A DNA stretch of 64,000 bases from JBLNBN01 sp050260015. Lineage in GTDB: Bacteria; Bacteroidota; Ignavibacteria; Kapaibacteriales; UBA2268. The notes below the pieces were generated by a model. It had not been told where the DNA came from. It was given only the letters and a program-made list of their open reading frames with translations, and made no database searches. Position 1 is the first letter of the stretch. The number at the start of each line of letters is the position of its first letter. Shown here piece by piece: positions 35,828 through 44,439 of the stretch. Made by a program: the position numbers and the translations under genes. The stretch lies in contig JBLNBN010000047.1 of assembly GCA_050260015.1 (NCBI GenBank), forward strand, positions 1 through 64,000, in the 5' to 3' direction.

Positions 35828-36111
35828 AAATTTTCCCTTTACTCTCTTTATGCCTATTAATGAGAAAAGCGCCAAGATTTCCGCGCTTTTCTGTTGTTTT
35901 ATTTGACGCCTTACTTTGATATGTATTTTTTATAAATGACTGTTTGATTAATATATTTTTATTTACGTGCGCTCCCGGGCTCTACTAATCGGCACGTAAG
36001 CTTAATGATACAAAGCGCTTGACCTCGCCTTACTTTTACGTATATTCTTTTCCCACCCTGCATGCCGAAGCCCGGCCGAGTTTTTAGATAAATGTTTCTG
36101 AATTTAATTGA
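35828..36111. other. Leader region of the cyanophycin operon with two hairpins
   Basis: No gene lies here. Two inverted repeats stand out: AGAAAAGCGC/GCGCTTTTCT at about 35863-35892 and TTACGTGC/GCACGTAA at 35963-35999 with a 21-base loop. Both would lie in or near the 5' leader of cphB. They could affect operon expression, but no known riboswitch fold is recognised. Confidence 0.4.
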
Positions 36112-36152
36112 ATAAAAATAAAAGAAGGTTCCGACCTTCGCCGGAACCTTCT
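36112..36152 (-). terminator. Terminator of the 390-aa T9SS gene
   Basis: A perfect 11-bp stem AGAAGGTTCCG/CGGAACCTTCT with an eight-base loop, followed on the minus strand by TTTATTTTTATT. Confidence 0.88.
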
Positions 36153-36189
36153 GAATTTATTTAACTTATATCAATATTTTCGGGATCAA

Positions 36190-37362
36190 CTAATTCTTTA
36201 TAATATTGCCTACCCCGAGGGTTTTGCCGTTTGCGGAGCGAACTATAACATAGTATGCGCCCGGGGCCAGGTTAGCCGGCAGCTCAAATACGACGCTCTG
36301 CGACGCTTCCGCCTTCAAAGCGGCGACCCTCGCGCCGTCCGAGTTTATTATTTGCGCGTAAACGATGCCCCTTGCGTCTTCGGGCAGCGCTATCGTGAAA
36401 GTATTATCAGCCGGATTGGGATATGCCAACAGTGTTTTCGCTAACGCCGGATCGCCGACCGAGCCTTGCTGGGCCTTAAGCTTCGAATGGAACTGGAATA
36501 CGGCCGTGGAATCCTCGTTGCCCTCATTAAAGAACAGGGCCGCTACGGCATTTATCTCGTTCTCCCGGTAGAATATCTGAGAGGAGGTCTCGGTATATTG
36601 CCCTTGCGTCAATCCAAAAGCGGCAAGGAATTGCGCAGGCGCTGGTTGGCCTGCAACAAACATGCTGTCGGTGGTTTCGGTCGTGGAATTAACGAGTAAA
36701 ACGGGTATAGGCTCAGACTTCCCGGAGCCTACCGGGAGTATAAGAGTTCCCCAACCGGTTACGGTGTCCCGGGTAGTTGTGTAGCTGCGTTTGATTATTG
36801 GTATTTGGTTCATACCCATCGCGCTGATATTTATCAAACCGTTCGATTCGATTACGGTATTAATTTCATTGGAGCCGCCGTAGGCCAGCGGGAATGGAAG
36901 CGTCCTGACGGGATTATCGTAGATGTGAACGTAATCCTGTATAAAAATGCTGTCGTTCGCTCCCGAAGTAAATTCGCCAATGTTCCACGCTTGCGCGGAA
37001 GTATGATAGCCTAAGTTGACGACGCCGGTGTCGGTTATCGCATAATAATCGTCGTAGAGGTAGCCTTTGTTTGTCGTTAAGTTCTCGAACATATTCAATC
37101 GTGCGTAGGCGTTCGGGAATTGAGGCAAAGTCGATGCCGAGCGTATGTTTACGTACGATGTATCTATTGTCAGGAAGGAATAATCCCATAATTGACCTAT
37201 GCCAACCGTAGCGCGGGCTACCGCCGTGTCGCTTACGTATATCGTATCGCGTTGAGAGCCGGTCGGCATTACGCCAAAGTTCTGACGCGTCAAAACTATC
37301 GGCTGTTGTGCGGATGCGGCGATTACGCCGAACAGCGCAATAAGTAAAGCTAATGATTTCAT
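36190..37362 (-). CDS. Secreted protein with T9SS sorting domain (390 aa)
   Basis: A signal peptide (MKSLALLIALFGVIAASAQ) opens the protein. The last 80 residues are a T9SS type A sorting domain: LLAYPNPADNTFTIALP, VYAQIINSDGARVAAL, LAPGAYYVIVRS. The middle is beta-rich and matches nothing I know (IGQLWDYSFL, TGWGTLILPVGSGKSE). It is probably a surface protein. It has its own terminator and no operon partner. Confidence 0.88.
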   Translation of the reverse strand: MKSLALLIALFGVIAASAQQPIVLTRQNFGVMPTGSQRDTIYVSDTAVARATVGIGQLWDYSFLTIDTSYVNIRSASTLPQFPNAYARLNMFENLTTNKGYLYDDYYAITDTGVVNLGYHTSAQAWNIGEFTSGANDSIFIQDYVHIYDNPVRTLPFPLAYGGSNEINTVIESNGLINISAMGMNQIPIIKRSYTTTRDTVTGWGTLILPVGSGKSEPIPVLLVNSTTETTDSMFVAGQPAPAQFLAAFGLTQGQYTETSSQIFYRENEINAVAALFFNEGNEDSTAVFQFHSKLKAQQGSVGDPALAKTLLAYPNPADNTFTIALPEDARGIVYAQIINSDGARVAALKAEASQSVVFELPANLAPGAYYVIVRSANGKTLGVGNIIKN

Positions 37363-37475
37363 AAATTCTCCAGTATTTTAAATATATTATGGTAGTATAA
37401 CGAATATTTAATTATTAAATTTTTTTTCAGAATCAATCCTGCCGTTATTCATTTTCTTTTCTTGGCCAGTTAAGC

Positions 37476-37483
37476 TATATTTG
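37476..37483 (+). promoter_or_regulatory. Putative -7 box TATATTTG of the SDR gene
   Basis: TATATTTG matches TAnnTTTG, 31 bases before the ATG at 37514. No TTG sits at 19-21 bases upstream, so only the -7 half is supported. Confidence 0.4.
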
Positions 37484-37513
37484 TATATTCCAATTGTTTA
37501 TTAAGGAGCGGTT

Positions 37514-38263
37514 ATGCTTTTGAAAGGCAAAGTTGCGTTAATAACTGGGGCAAGTCGCGGCATAGGCGCCGCAACCGCCATACTTTTCGCTCGCGAAGGC
37601 GCGCGAGTCGCTATTAACTACGTTCACAGCAAAGAGGCGGCGGAGCACGTCGCGCAAATCATTCGCGACAACGGCGGCGAAGCCGAACCGTTTTGCGCGG
37701 ACGTTACTAAGCAGGAAGAAGTAGATAAAATGGTCGCGGAAGTGAGCGAGAAATTCGGCTCGCCCGATTTGCTCGTCGTCAACGCCGGATTGCATTTTAA
37801 GGTCGGTCCCTTCTACGAATTTACCTGGGAGGACTTCGACCATAAATACGTAGGGGAAATGAAGGCCGCATTCTTTATTACCCGCGCGATTATTCCTTCC
37901 ATGCTGCAGAAAGGCGCCGGTTCGATCGTATTCGTCTCCAGCGGGCTCTCGAAGCGCCCCGGCGAAGGCATGATAATCCATTCAGCTTCGAAGGCCGCGT
38001 TGAACGCTTTCTCGCGCAGCCTGGCGATCGAGTACGGCGAGAAGGGCATTAGGATTAACACCGTCGCCCCGGGGCTGACCGACACCGACGCAACGAATTG
38101 GCTCCCGGAGGAACGTAAGAAGATAATGTCGAAGCTCACCCCGCTAAAAAGGATAGCGCAGCCCGAGGACATAGCCGGGGCGATACTTATGCTTTCCAGC
38201 GACCACGCCGGGTTTATCACAGGCGGATACCTCCCCGTCGACGGCGGCATCACGATGCTATGA
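37514..38263 (+). CDS. SDR family oxidoreductase (FabG-like) with Tyr-to-His active site
   Basis: 249 aa classical short-chain dehydrogenase. The cofactor motif is TGASRGIG (11-18), with NAG near 90-92. Catalytic Ser142/143 lies in VFVSSG. The expected YxxxK reads H156-S-A-S-K160: the catalytic tyrosine is a histidine (codon CAT rather than TAT). The C-terminal GGYLPVDGGI is typical. AAGGAG precedes the ATG. It may be an active variant, a binding-only relative, or carry a sequencing error. An OmpA-type gene follows 22 bases later. Confidence 0.9.
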   Translation: MLLKGKVALITGASRGIGAATAILFAREGARVAINYVHSKEAAEHVAQIIRDNGGEAEPFCADVTKQEEVDKMVAEVSEKFGSPDLLVVNAGLHFKVGPFYEFTWEDFDHKYVGEMKAAFFITRAIIPSMLQKGAGSIVFVSSGLSKRPGEGMIIHSASKAALNAFSRSLAIEYGEKGIRINTVAPGLTDTDATNWLPEERKKIMSKLTPLKRIAQPEDIAGAILMLSSDHAGFITGGYLPVDGGITML

Positions 38264-38285
38264 ATGTAGATCAACAAAAATAATT

Positions 38286-39953
38286 ATGCGATTAAAATTG
38301 ACTTTCCTGGCGTTCGCCGCGCAAGCCCTGGCGCTGTGCGCCTTTGCCCGAACGGATTCAGCTTCGATTAGGTTGGGCGCGTTTGTCGATTACTCGGCAA
38401 GCGCGCACCTCTCCCATTTCCGGCAGCTTCCCGGCGTCGAGTTCTACAATCCATACTGGGATTCGGAGCTTTCCGGCTCCTTAGCGGCGGGATTCATTTT
38501 TGAAAGCCCGGCGGGAAAGAATTCAATTTTTTCCTTAAAATTAGGCCTAACGCGCGAAAACGGCGAATTCTCCGCTGCGGATACCATAGATATTCCCAAC
38601 GGGAACCTCGTCCGCCGGGCGCGCTTGAATTATTATCAAAAAACGAAGATTGATCGCGCGCTGCTGGAGCCTACTATTCGGGTACGGCTTTACGACAAGC
38701 TCCGGCTCGACGCCGGAGTTTTCGCTAAAGTCCTCCTTGGATCGTATTTTGACCGCTACGAATTTCTGCCCTCCGCGCAGGGATTCCTCTTCCCAGACTC
38801 CTCGAGCGAGAGATTCCGCAAGAGCGGCTCTATCCATTCGCTGCAATCTATAACGGGCGGCTTGACTCTCGGCCTGTCCTACGATATACCGCTCGACAGG
38901 AAAGGAAGATATATACTCTCGCCGCATATTATCGGTAATTATTCGCTGACTAAAAATATCCAGGAAATCGATTGGACGACCCATTCGATACGGGCGGGGA
39001 TCTCTTTTGTATTCGCGCCGCCGAAATCCGCCCCCATGGAAGTCCTGCCGGATATTCCTCCCGCCGAATCGGCCCCGAAGAGAGATGAAATCGAAGACTT
39101 GCGGGAAAAGCAAAAAGTTACCCGGCTCTATCCGCTCCTAAATTATATTTTCTTCGATTCCGCTTCCGCCGCGCTCCCTGCGCGCTACGCGCGCCTAACG
39201 GCAGGGCAAGCCGCAAAGTTTACCGATTCCGCGCTGGAAGTCCAAAATACTTTGGCCATTTATAGGACCTCTCTCAATATTATCGGGTATCGGCTCCGGA
39301 AATTCCCCGACGCTAAGCTGGCTTTAACCGGCTGCACATCCGGCCCCGACGAAGCTGCGACGCTCGGAAAAGAGCGCGCGGAGGCTATCGCCTTGTATTT
39401 GTCCGAGGTTTGGAAAATAGACCGGAACAGGTTAGTTGCTTCCGGACGCGCGCTGCCCGAAACCCCTTCCCGGAATATCTCGGGAATTGGAGCGCAGGAG
39501 AACCGCCGAGTAGAGATCGCTTCGGACGACGCGCGCATTCTCGCCCCGTACGTCGCCTACGATATGCTCGAGGAAGCCCCTCCCGGCGCGTACTACGGAG
39601 TCGCGGAGGAATACGCCCTGCTGCTCTTCGATTTCGAAAAGTCGAAGCTTGCCGAGCACGGCCGCGCCTCTATCGATTTAATAAAGAAGATGATGAAGCC
39701 AGAACGCTACTCCGAGCTTCCACCGAACGAATTCTCCGTGCGCTTCCTCGGGTACTCCGACGCGACCGGCTCGCCGGGCTACAACGAAAAGCTCTCGCGG
39801 GAGCGCGCCGAGGAAGTCCGCAAGCTAATACCCGTGCCCGGCTCCAGCGCCGTAGGAATTGGCGAATCCATTTTGCTCTTCGACAACTCGACTCCCGAGG
39901 GCAGGTTTTACTGCCGCACCGTCGTAATTCGGGCGGAGCGGAAAAAGCCCTAA
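38286..39953 (+). CDS. OmpA-family outer-membrane protein
   Basis: 555 aa. A signal peptide (LTFLAFAAQALALCAFA) is followed by a roughly 230-residue barrel-like part (LGAFVDYSASAHLSHF, FSLKLGLTREN, ITGGLTLGLSYDI). From about 270 two OmpA-like modules follow in tandem. The first keeps the FFDSAS start and the ENRRVEI end; the second begins LLFDFEKSKL and has FLGYSDATGSPGYNEKLSRERA. OmpA domains bind peptidoglycan, so it probably ties the outer membrane to the wall. Confidence 0.85.
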   Translation: MRLKLTFLAFAAQALALCAFARTDSASIRLGAFVDYSASAHLSHFRQLPGVEFYNPYWDSELSGSLAAGFIFESPAGKNSIFSLKLGLTRENGEFSAADTIDIPNGNLVRRARLNYYQKTKIDRALLEPTIRVRLYDKLRLDAGVFAKVLLGSYFDRYEFLPSAQGFLFPDSSSERFRKSGSIHSLQSITGGLTLGLSYDIPLDRKGRYILSPHIIGNYSLTKNIQEIDWTTHSIRAGISFVFAPPKSAPMEVLPDIPPAESAPKRDEIEDLREKQKVTRLYPLLNYIFFDSASAALPARYARLTAGQAAKFTDSALEVQNTLAIYRTSLNIIGYRLRKFPDAKLALTGCTSGPDEAATLGKERAEAIALYLSEVWKIDRNRLVASGRALPETPSRNISGIGAQENRRVEIASDDARILAPYVAYDMLEEAPPGAYYGVAEEYALLLFDFEKSKLAEHGRASIDLIKKMMKPERYSELPPNEFSVRFLGYSDATGSPGYNEKLSRERAEEVRKLIPVPGSSAVGIGESILLFDNSTPEGRFYCRTVVIRAERKKP

Positions 39954-40042
39954 TTCATTGTTATACTTGCTGTTCATACTCGCCGGATAATATCTCGGGC
40001 GCCGCGGCTTACGTTTCGCGGAAAAATAGTTAATTTTGCTAA

Positions 40043-41146
40043 ATGACATTAACCGAACTAATATCGAAAACTGATTCTTACGCGCGGTACGCCTTTACCT
40101 TTATGGCGCCGCGCACCGCGACGCGCATATATTCGCGCGGGCGGAAGACTTTTCTTAAGATGCTCGCGGCGGAACGCCCGTCCGAGACTTTCCGCGCCCC
40201 GGCGAGCAGCCGCGTGAAGGTCCGCGGGGTCGAATTCGGCGCGCCCCTGTTTAACGCAGCTGGCATGTTCAAGGGCGGAGCCGGCTACCTTACCGTCGCT
40301 ATGCAGGGCGCGGGAGCGTTCCTCGCCGGCACCACGACCTCGAATCCGCGCTCCGGCAATATGAAGGCGGGAATACGCCATCCCTTCCTCAGCTTGCCCG
40401 GCTCCAAAGCGGCGATCAATTGGATGGGACTGCCCAACTTAGGTCACGAAACGGTCGCTAGGAGACTTTCCAATATCGATAAGATCTCCGGCTGCCCAAT
40501 CGGGGCTTCGCTCGCGGTCGATCCTGAAGCTAACGCCTTCGAAGCCGAGGAAGGCTTGCTGCGAGGGCTGGAGCTCTACGCCAGGGGGGGAGTAGATTTC
40601 ATGGAAATAAACGAGAGCTGCCCGAACGTGCCCCACGGCGAAGCCTGCGACGCGGACCTTACGGCCCGCCTCGAGCGCGTTTCGAAGGAATTTATCCGCA
40701 AGGCGAAACGCGAAATTCCCGTGTTCGTTAAGTTCTCCAACGATTTGCGCCCGGAGGACCTCCCCGCGCTTTTGGACGCGCTTACGGAATTGGGCTTTGC
40801 CGGCGTCGTGCTGGGCAATACGTCCACCAACTACAATCGCTATAAGATGAAGCTCGCGCCCTCGGAACGCCACGCCTTCGAGTACTTCGTTAATGAATTT
40901 GGCGGCGGGGTTTCCGGCGCGCCGTTACGCGAGGCATCGCTGCTGCTGAGTCGAAAAGCGGTCGAATACCTCGCCGCGAAGAATCTCCGCGAGCAGTTCG
41001 TCGTCGTGCGCTGCGGCGGCGTTATGTCGCGCGAGGACCTCGAGTCCTCCGCAAAGAGCGGAATAGTTTTAAATCAATGGTTTACGGGCTATTTTGAAGA
41101 ATTTGCCCGCTCGGGCCATGAACTGTACAGGAGGCTGCTTTCATAA
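40043..41146 (+). CDS. pyrD: Dihydroorotate dehydrogenase family protein
   Basis: 367 aa FMN enzyme of pyrimidine synthesis. The TIM-barrel motifs are in order: FNAAGMFKGG, GTTTSNPRSGN, INWMGLPNLG, MEINESCPNVPHG with the catalytic-base position Ser192-Cys193, VFVKFSNDL, VVLGNTSTNY and GGGVSGAPLR. The N-terminal helix (DSYARYAFTFMAPRTATRIY) recalls membrane-associated class 2 enzymes, while the NESCPN motif recalls class 1, so the class is uncertain. Its stop overlaps the possible start of the next gene. Confidence 0.88.
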   Translation: MTLTELISKTDSYARYAFTFMAPRTATRIYSRGRKTFLKMLAAERPSETFRAPASSRVKVRGVEFGAPLFNAAGMFKGGAGYLTVAMQGAGAFLAGTTTSNPRSGNMKAGIRHPFLSLPGSKAAINWMGLPNLGHETVARRLSNIDKISGCPIGASLAVDPEANAFEAEEGLLRGLELYARGGVDFMEINESCPNVPHGEACDADLTARLERVSKEFIRKAKREIPVFVKFSNDLRPEDLPALLDALTELGFAGVVLGNTSTNYNRYKMKLAPSERHAFEYFVNEFGGGVSGAPLREASLLLSRKAVEYLAAKNLREQFVVVRCGGVMSREDLESSAKSGIVLNQWFTGYFEEFARSGHELYRRLLS

Positions 41147-41172
41147 AGTTTATTTTCCAGGTTATCGGCATT

Positions 41173-41829
41173 GTGGCCGTTACGGTGTATTACTCCCTCG
41201 CCATTGTTTTGGGACTGTGGCTGAAGGGCATTGCGACATTCCATCGCACAATCTACAAGTACTCGCGGGCGCTGCTTTGGATCGCCGGCGTAAAGCTGAG
41301 GGTCGAGGGCAAGGAAAAGCTGCCCAAGGGCGAGAATTTCATTTACGTGGCCAACCACAACAGCTTATTCGACATACCGGTCGTGCAGGCCAGCCTGCCG
41401 GACGGCCTGCGGATAATCTACAAGCGCGAGCTTGAGAAGGTGCCTATCTGGGGCTGGGCGCTGCGGAAGTCCCCCTACATCCCGATAGAGCGCAGCGACC
41501 CGCGCAAGTCGATGGAGAGCCTGGACCAAGCGCTCGAGCAGATCCGTTCCGGCGCGTCCGTGCTGGTGTTCCCCGAGGGGACGCGCAGCGAAACCGGCGA
41601 GCTGGGCGAGTTCAAGCGCGGCGGATTCCTTTTGGCCTCGCGCGCGGGCAAGCGGATAGTGCCGATACGCATAGAGGGGACGCGGGACATACTCCCCAAG
41701 GGCAAGCGAAAGTTCAGCGGGGGCGTCGTGCGCGTGCGCATATCCGACCCGATAGACGCGCCGGACGGCAGCCGCGCGGCCGAGCGCGAGCTAATGGCCC
41801 GCATCCGCGAGGAGATAGAGCGGGCGTAG
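41173..41829 (+). CDS. plsC: 1-acylglycerol-3-phosphate O-acyltransferase (PlsC-like)
   Basis: 218 aa from the GTG at 41173. It makes phosphatidic acid at the inner membrane. The HX4D motif is NHNSLFD and the second motif is FPEGTRS. An N-terminal hydrophobic helix anchors it. Start uncertain: a strong AGGAGG at 41129-41134 is spaced for an ATA codon at 41143, not for the GTG, and ATA would extend the helix by ten residues (IKFIFQVIGI). The gene is visibly richer in GC than its neighbours. Confidence 0.9.
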   Translation: MAVTVYYSLAIVLGLWLKGIATFHRTIYKYSRALLWIAGVKLRVEGKEKLPKGENFIYVANHNSLFDIPVVQASLPDGLRIIYKRELEKVPIWGWALRKSPYIPIERSDPRKSMESLDQALEQIRSGASVLVFPEGTRSETGELGEFKRGGFLLASRAGKRIVPIRIEGTRDILPKGKRKFSGGVVRVRISDPIDAPDGSRAAERELMARIREEIERA

Positions 41830-41871
41830 CCCGCGCCGCGCAAGAAAATTTACGGCTGTGGAAAAAAACTT

Positions 41872-41902
41872 TTTGTAAATTCGCAAAAACGCCGTAATTT
41901 TG
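41872..41902 (+). promoter_or_regulatory. Bacteroidota-type promoter for tRNA-Phe
   Basis: TTTTG (41871-41875), a 19-base spacer and TAATTTTG (41895-41902) form an exact TTTG-N19-TAnnTTTG promoter. The mature tRNA begins 23 bases further on. Confidence 0.8.
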
Positions 41903-41924
41903 TACTCCCTTTTGGGACGCACAT

Positions 41925-41997
41925 GGTCAGGTAGCTCAGATGGTAGAGCAGTGGACTGAAAATCCACGTGTCGGGGGTTCAATTCCCTCTCTGACCA
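41925..41997 (+). tRNA. tRNA-Phe (anticodon GAA)
   Basis: Complete cloverleaf: acceptor GGTCAGG/TCTGACC (one G-T pair), D arm GCTC/GAGC, anticodon stem GTGGA/TCCAC around loop CTGAAAA (anticodon GAA), T arm GGGGG-TTCAATT-CCCTC with one imperfect pair, discriminator A. CCA is not encoded. A terminator and then an AT-rich defence-like pair follow. Confidence 0.96.
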
Positions 41998-42000
41998 CGG

Positions 42001-42035
42001 AAACCCGCAGACAGCAATGTTTGCGGGTTTTTTTT
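42001..42035 (+). terminator. Intrinsic terminator of tRNA-Phe
   Basis: Stem AAACCCGCA/TGCGGGTTT with a 12-base loop and a further five T. Confidence 0.88.
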
Positions 42036-42173
42036 GTTGTATGAATGCTTCCCCGCCACAATTACATTTCGCTCATAATTATTAATTAAATTTTGAAGTT
42101 TAGCAGAAAATTTGTTAAGTTAGGGTTTGAAATTAACAACCTATAAATACGAAATTTAGCCGGAAACGAAATA

Positions 42174-43085
42174 ATGCCTATACCAGATTTTCAGACTTTG
42201 ATGTTGCCCCTTTTAAAATTTACTAGCGATAATCAGGAACATACTTTAAGAGAAGCTATTGAAGCGTTAGGAAGTGTTTTTAATCTCACTAATGAAGAAA
42301 AACAGAAACTATTACCCTCTGGCGCACAGCCAGTTTTTGATAATCGAATAGGTTGGAGTAAAACTCATTTGCTTAAAGCTGGTTTATTGCAATCGCCTCG
42401 TCGATCCTATTTTAGAATTACAGAAAGGGGGATCAATATTTTGGCTCAAAATCCCAGCAGCCTTAATATGACTTTCTTAAAACAGTACCCTGAATATGTT
42501 GAATTTGCTACTCCAAGAAATAACAATCATAATAATCCAATTATTGAGCATCACGAGATTACTCGCTCAACACCAGCTGAACTATTAGAAGAGTCTTATC
42601 AAAAAATTCGAAGTACGCTTGCTCACGAATTATTAGAAAAAGTGAAAAATTGTACTGCAGAGTTCTTTGAACGTCTTGTGGTGGAACTGCTCGTTAAAAT
42701 GGGTTATGGCGGCTCCCTGAAGGACGCCGGACGCGCTACCCGCCTAACCAACGACGGCGGTATCGACGGCATTATTAAGGAAGATAAGCTTGGCTTGGAC
42801 GTAATTTACATACAAGCAAAAAAGTGGACTAACAGCAGCGTAGGTCGTCCCGACATTCAGAATTTCGTAGGAGCTCTCGCTGGAATGCAGGCTAATAAAG
42901 GCGTATTTATTACAACGTCGAAATTCGCATCTTCAGCCATAGAATACGCCAAAATGGTTCCCAGCAAAATCATCCTAATCGACGGCGAGCAGCTTGCCGA
43001 CTACATGATCGACTACGGCCTCGGCGTATCCAACTTCGCCACTTACGAATTGAAAAAGATAGATAACGATTATTTTGGGGAGTGA
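42174..43085 (+). CDS. Mrr-type restriction endonuclease
   Basis: 303 aa. The N-terminal winged-helix domain (about 1-90: LKFTSDNQEHTLREAIEAL, IGWSKTHLLKAGLL, FRITERGINIL) recognises DNA. The C-terminal catalytic domain begins FERLVVELLVKMGYGG and has GIDG with Asp198 and Q214-A-K216, the D...QxK form of the PD-(D/E)xK site in Mrr. Such type IV enzymes cut modified foreign DNA. Base use changes within the gene: AT-rich before about 42690 and host-like GC after. It lies just after tRNA-Phe and is followed by the HEPN-like gene. Confidence 0.92.
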   Translation: MPIPDFQTLMLPLLKFTSDNQEHTLREAIEALGSVFNLTNEEKQKLLPSGAQPVFDNRIGWSKTHLLKAGLLQSPRRSYFRITERGINILAQNPSSLNMTFLKQYPEYVEFATPRNNNHNNPIIEHHEITRSTPAELLEESYQKIRSTLAHELLEKVKNCTAEFFERLVVELLVKMGYGGSLKDAGRATRLTNDGGIDGIIKEDKLGLDVIYIQAKKWTNSSVGRPDIQNFVGALAGMQANKGVFITTSKFASSAIEYAKMVPSKIILIDGEQLADYMIDYGLGVSNFATYELKKIDNDYFGE

Positions 43086-43131
43086 CTCCGTAATCAGTTT
43101 TCTTAAATATATCTTCATAAGGAAATACGAA

Positions 43132-44439
43132 ATGGCAAATAAAGGAATAAAAACATTGGATAAAGGTAATGTTAGATGGCACTTCTTTCCGGTTTATGGT
43201 TTACATATTAAGAACCAGCCTGAATGGAGAAATTTCATCTTTGACGATGCTACAATAGTTAATACTAAGCAAATAAGGGCTTACTTAAAAAAGTCTAAAT
43301 TTAATGATGATTTTTCAAAGTTGAAATTTTATGGAAGAGAAAATGACATTACATATCTGATTGTACAAACGATAATAAACGGAAACAATGAAGAGATCGA
43401 CCTAAATAAAGCTAGGATGAGAGCCTTAGAGGTAATAAGTTTTATATTTTTTGTCTTCTTTTATTTATCTGATTTGAAGATTGCTATTTGTTTAGATGAA
43501 CAATTAGATTTAGGTAATGGAAGCGAGAAGTTTATACTGAGTGGTAATAAAACAGTTACCTCTATAGATAAATTTACGAATGGTGAGTATCCAATAAAGG
43601 TTTATCACACTTTAGTTTATTCTCGAAAGGAATTTGAAGGTATTTTAAAGAAAAAGCAATTTCAATATGTTTATAAAAATATTAAAGACAGAAAAAACAC
43701 CCTATTGTCTTCAGCTTTAACATATTTTTATATCAATATGTATGTGCCTTCCCCTATGACACAATTGCTAGGAGCTGTTACTACAATGGAAATATTATTG
43801 TCTACTGGACAAAGTAAGATGGAGATTTTTAAACATAGAATTGAGGCTCTCGTTGGATCAAATATTTATAAGAAATATATTGTAAATTCAGATCAATTAA
43901 AAGGAATTCTTGATTTAAGAAATAGTATCGCACATAAGGGAATACTCTGCACTGATATTGATGCAAAAAGAGCTATTGAATTAGCTACGATTATTATTAT
44001 AGCATTTTGTAACTTGGAGGAAAAGCTTGGGAGTAACTCAAGTATACTTTACCATTTAGATTTTATTTATAATGTTAAGCAAGATAAATATTATAAAAAT
44101 GATATTTTTGGAATTCTTAAAGCTTGGAAGTACTTTGAATTAAATTCCATACTTCATGACAGTTTAGTTAACAGATTAATTCATGTGTATGGTTTATGTA
44201 ATATTCGACCTAATAAAGTTGATTTGAAGGAATACGCAAAAGTGATTGTGCTTTATGCTAAAATAAGAGAATGCGATCTTAAAAAGTCACATAGCATTAT
44301 TTGTAATCGCCTTTATTACAATAAAAATCCATTTTCAACTTTTAAAAAATTCGAAGAGTTTTACTTTTCAAATAAAGAATTTATCGAAAGTGAAGTTGAC
44401 AAAGATAGAAAAATGTTTTTTAGCAAAATTGATTTATGA
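43132..44439 (+). CDS. Unknown AT-rich protein with HEPN-like RxxxxH motif
   Basis: 435 aa from the ATG at 43132, which has AAGGAAATACGAA upstream. I do not recognise the whole protein. A helical segment near 225-285 resembles Apea-like HEPN domains: TQLLGAVTTMEILLS, then ILDLRNSIAHKG with R263 and H268 as the RNase-type RX4H pair. The gene is about one-third GC by eye, clearly below its neighbours, a sign of transfer. It follows the Mrr gene by 46 bases on the same strand, so the pair may act together in defence. Confidence 0.75.
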   Translation: MANKGIKTLDKGNVRWHFFPVYGLHIKNQPEWRNFIFDDATIVNTKQIRAYLKKSKFNDDFSKLKFYGRENDITYLIVQTIINGNNEEIDLNKARMRALEVISFIFFVFFYLSDLKIAICLDEQLDLGNGSEKFILSGNKTVTSIDKFTNGEYPIKVYHTLVYSRKEFEGILKKKQFQYVYKNIKDRKNTLLSSALTYFYINMYVPSPMTQLLGAVTTMEILLSTGQSKMEIFKHRIEALVGSNIYKKYIVNSDQLKGILDLRNSIAHKGILCTDIDAKRAIELATIIIIAFCNLEEKLGSNSSILYHLDFIYNVKQDKYYKNDIFGILKAWKYFELNSILHDSLVNRLIHVYGLCNIRPNKVDLKEYAKVIVLYAKIRECDLKKSHSIICNRLYYNKNPFSTFKKFEEFYFSNKEFIESEVDKDRKMFFSKIDL

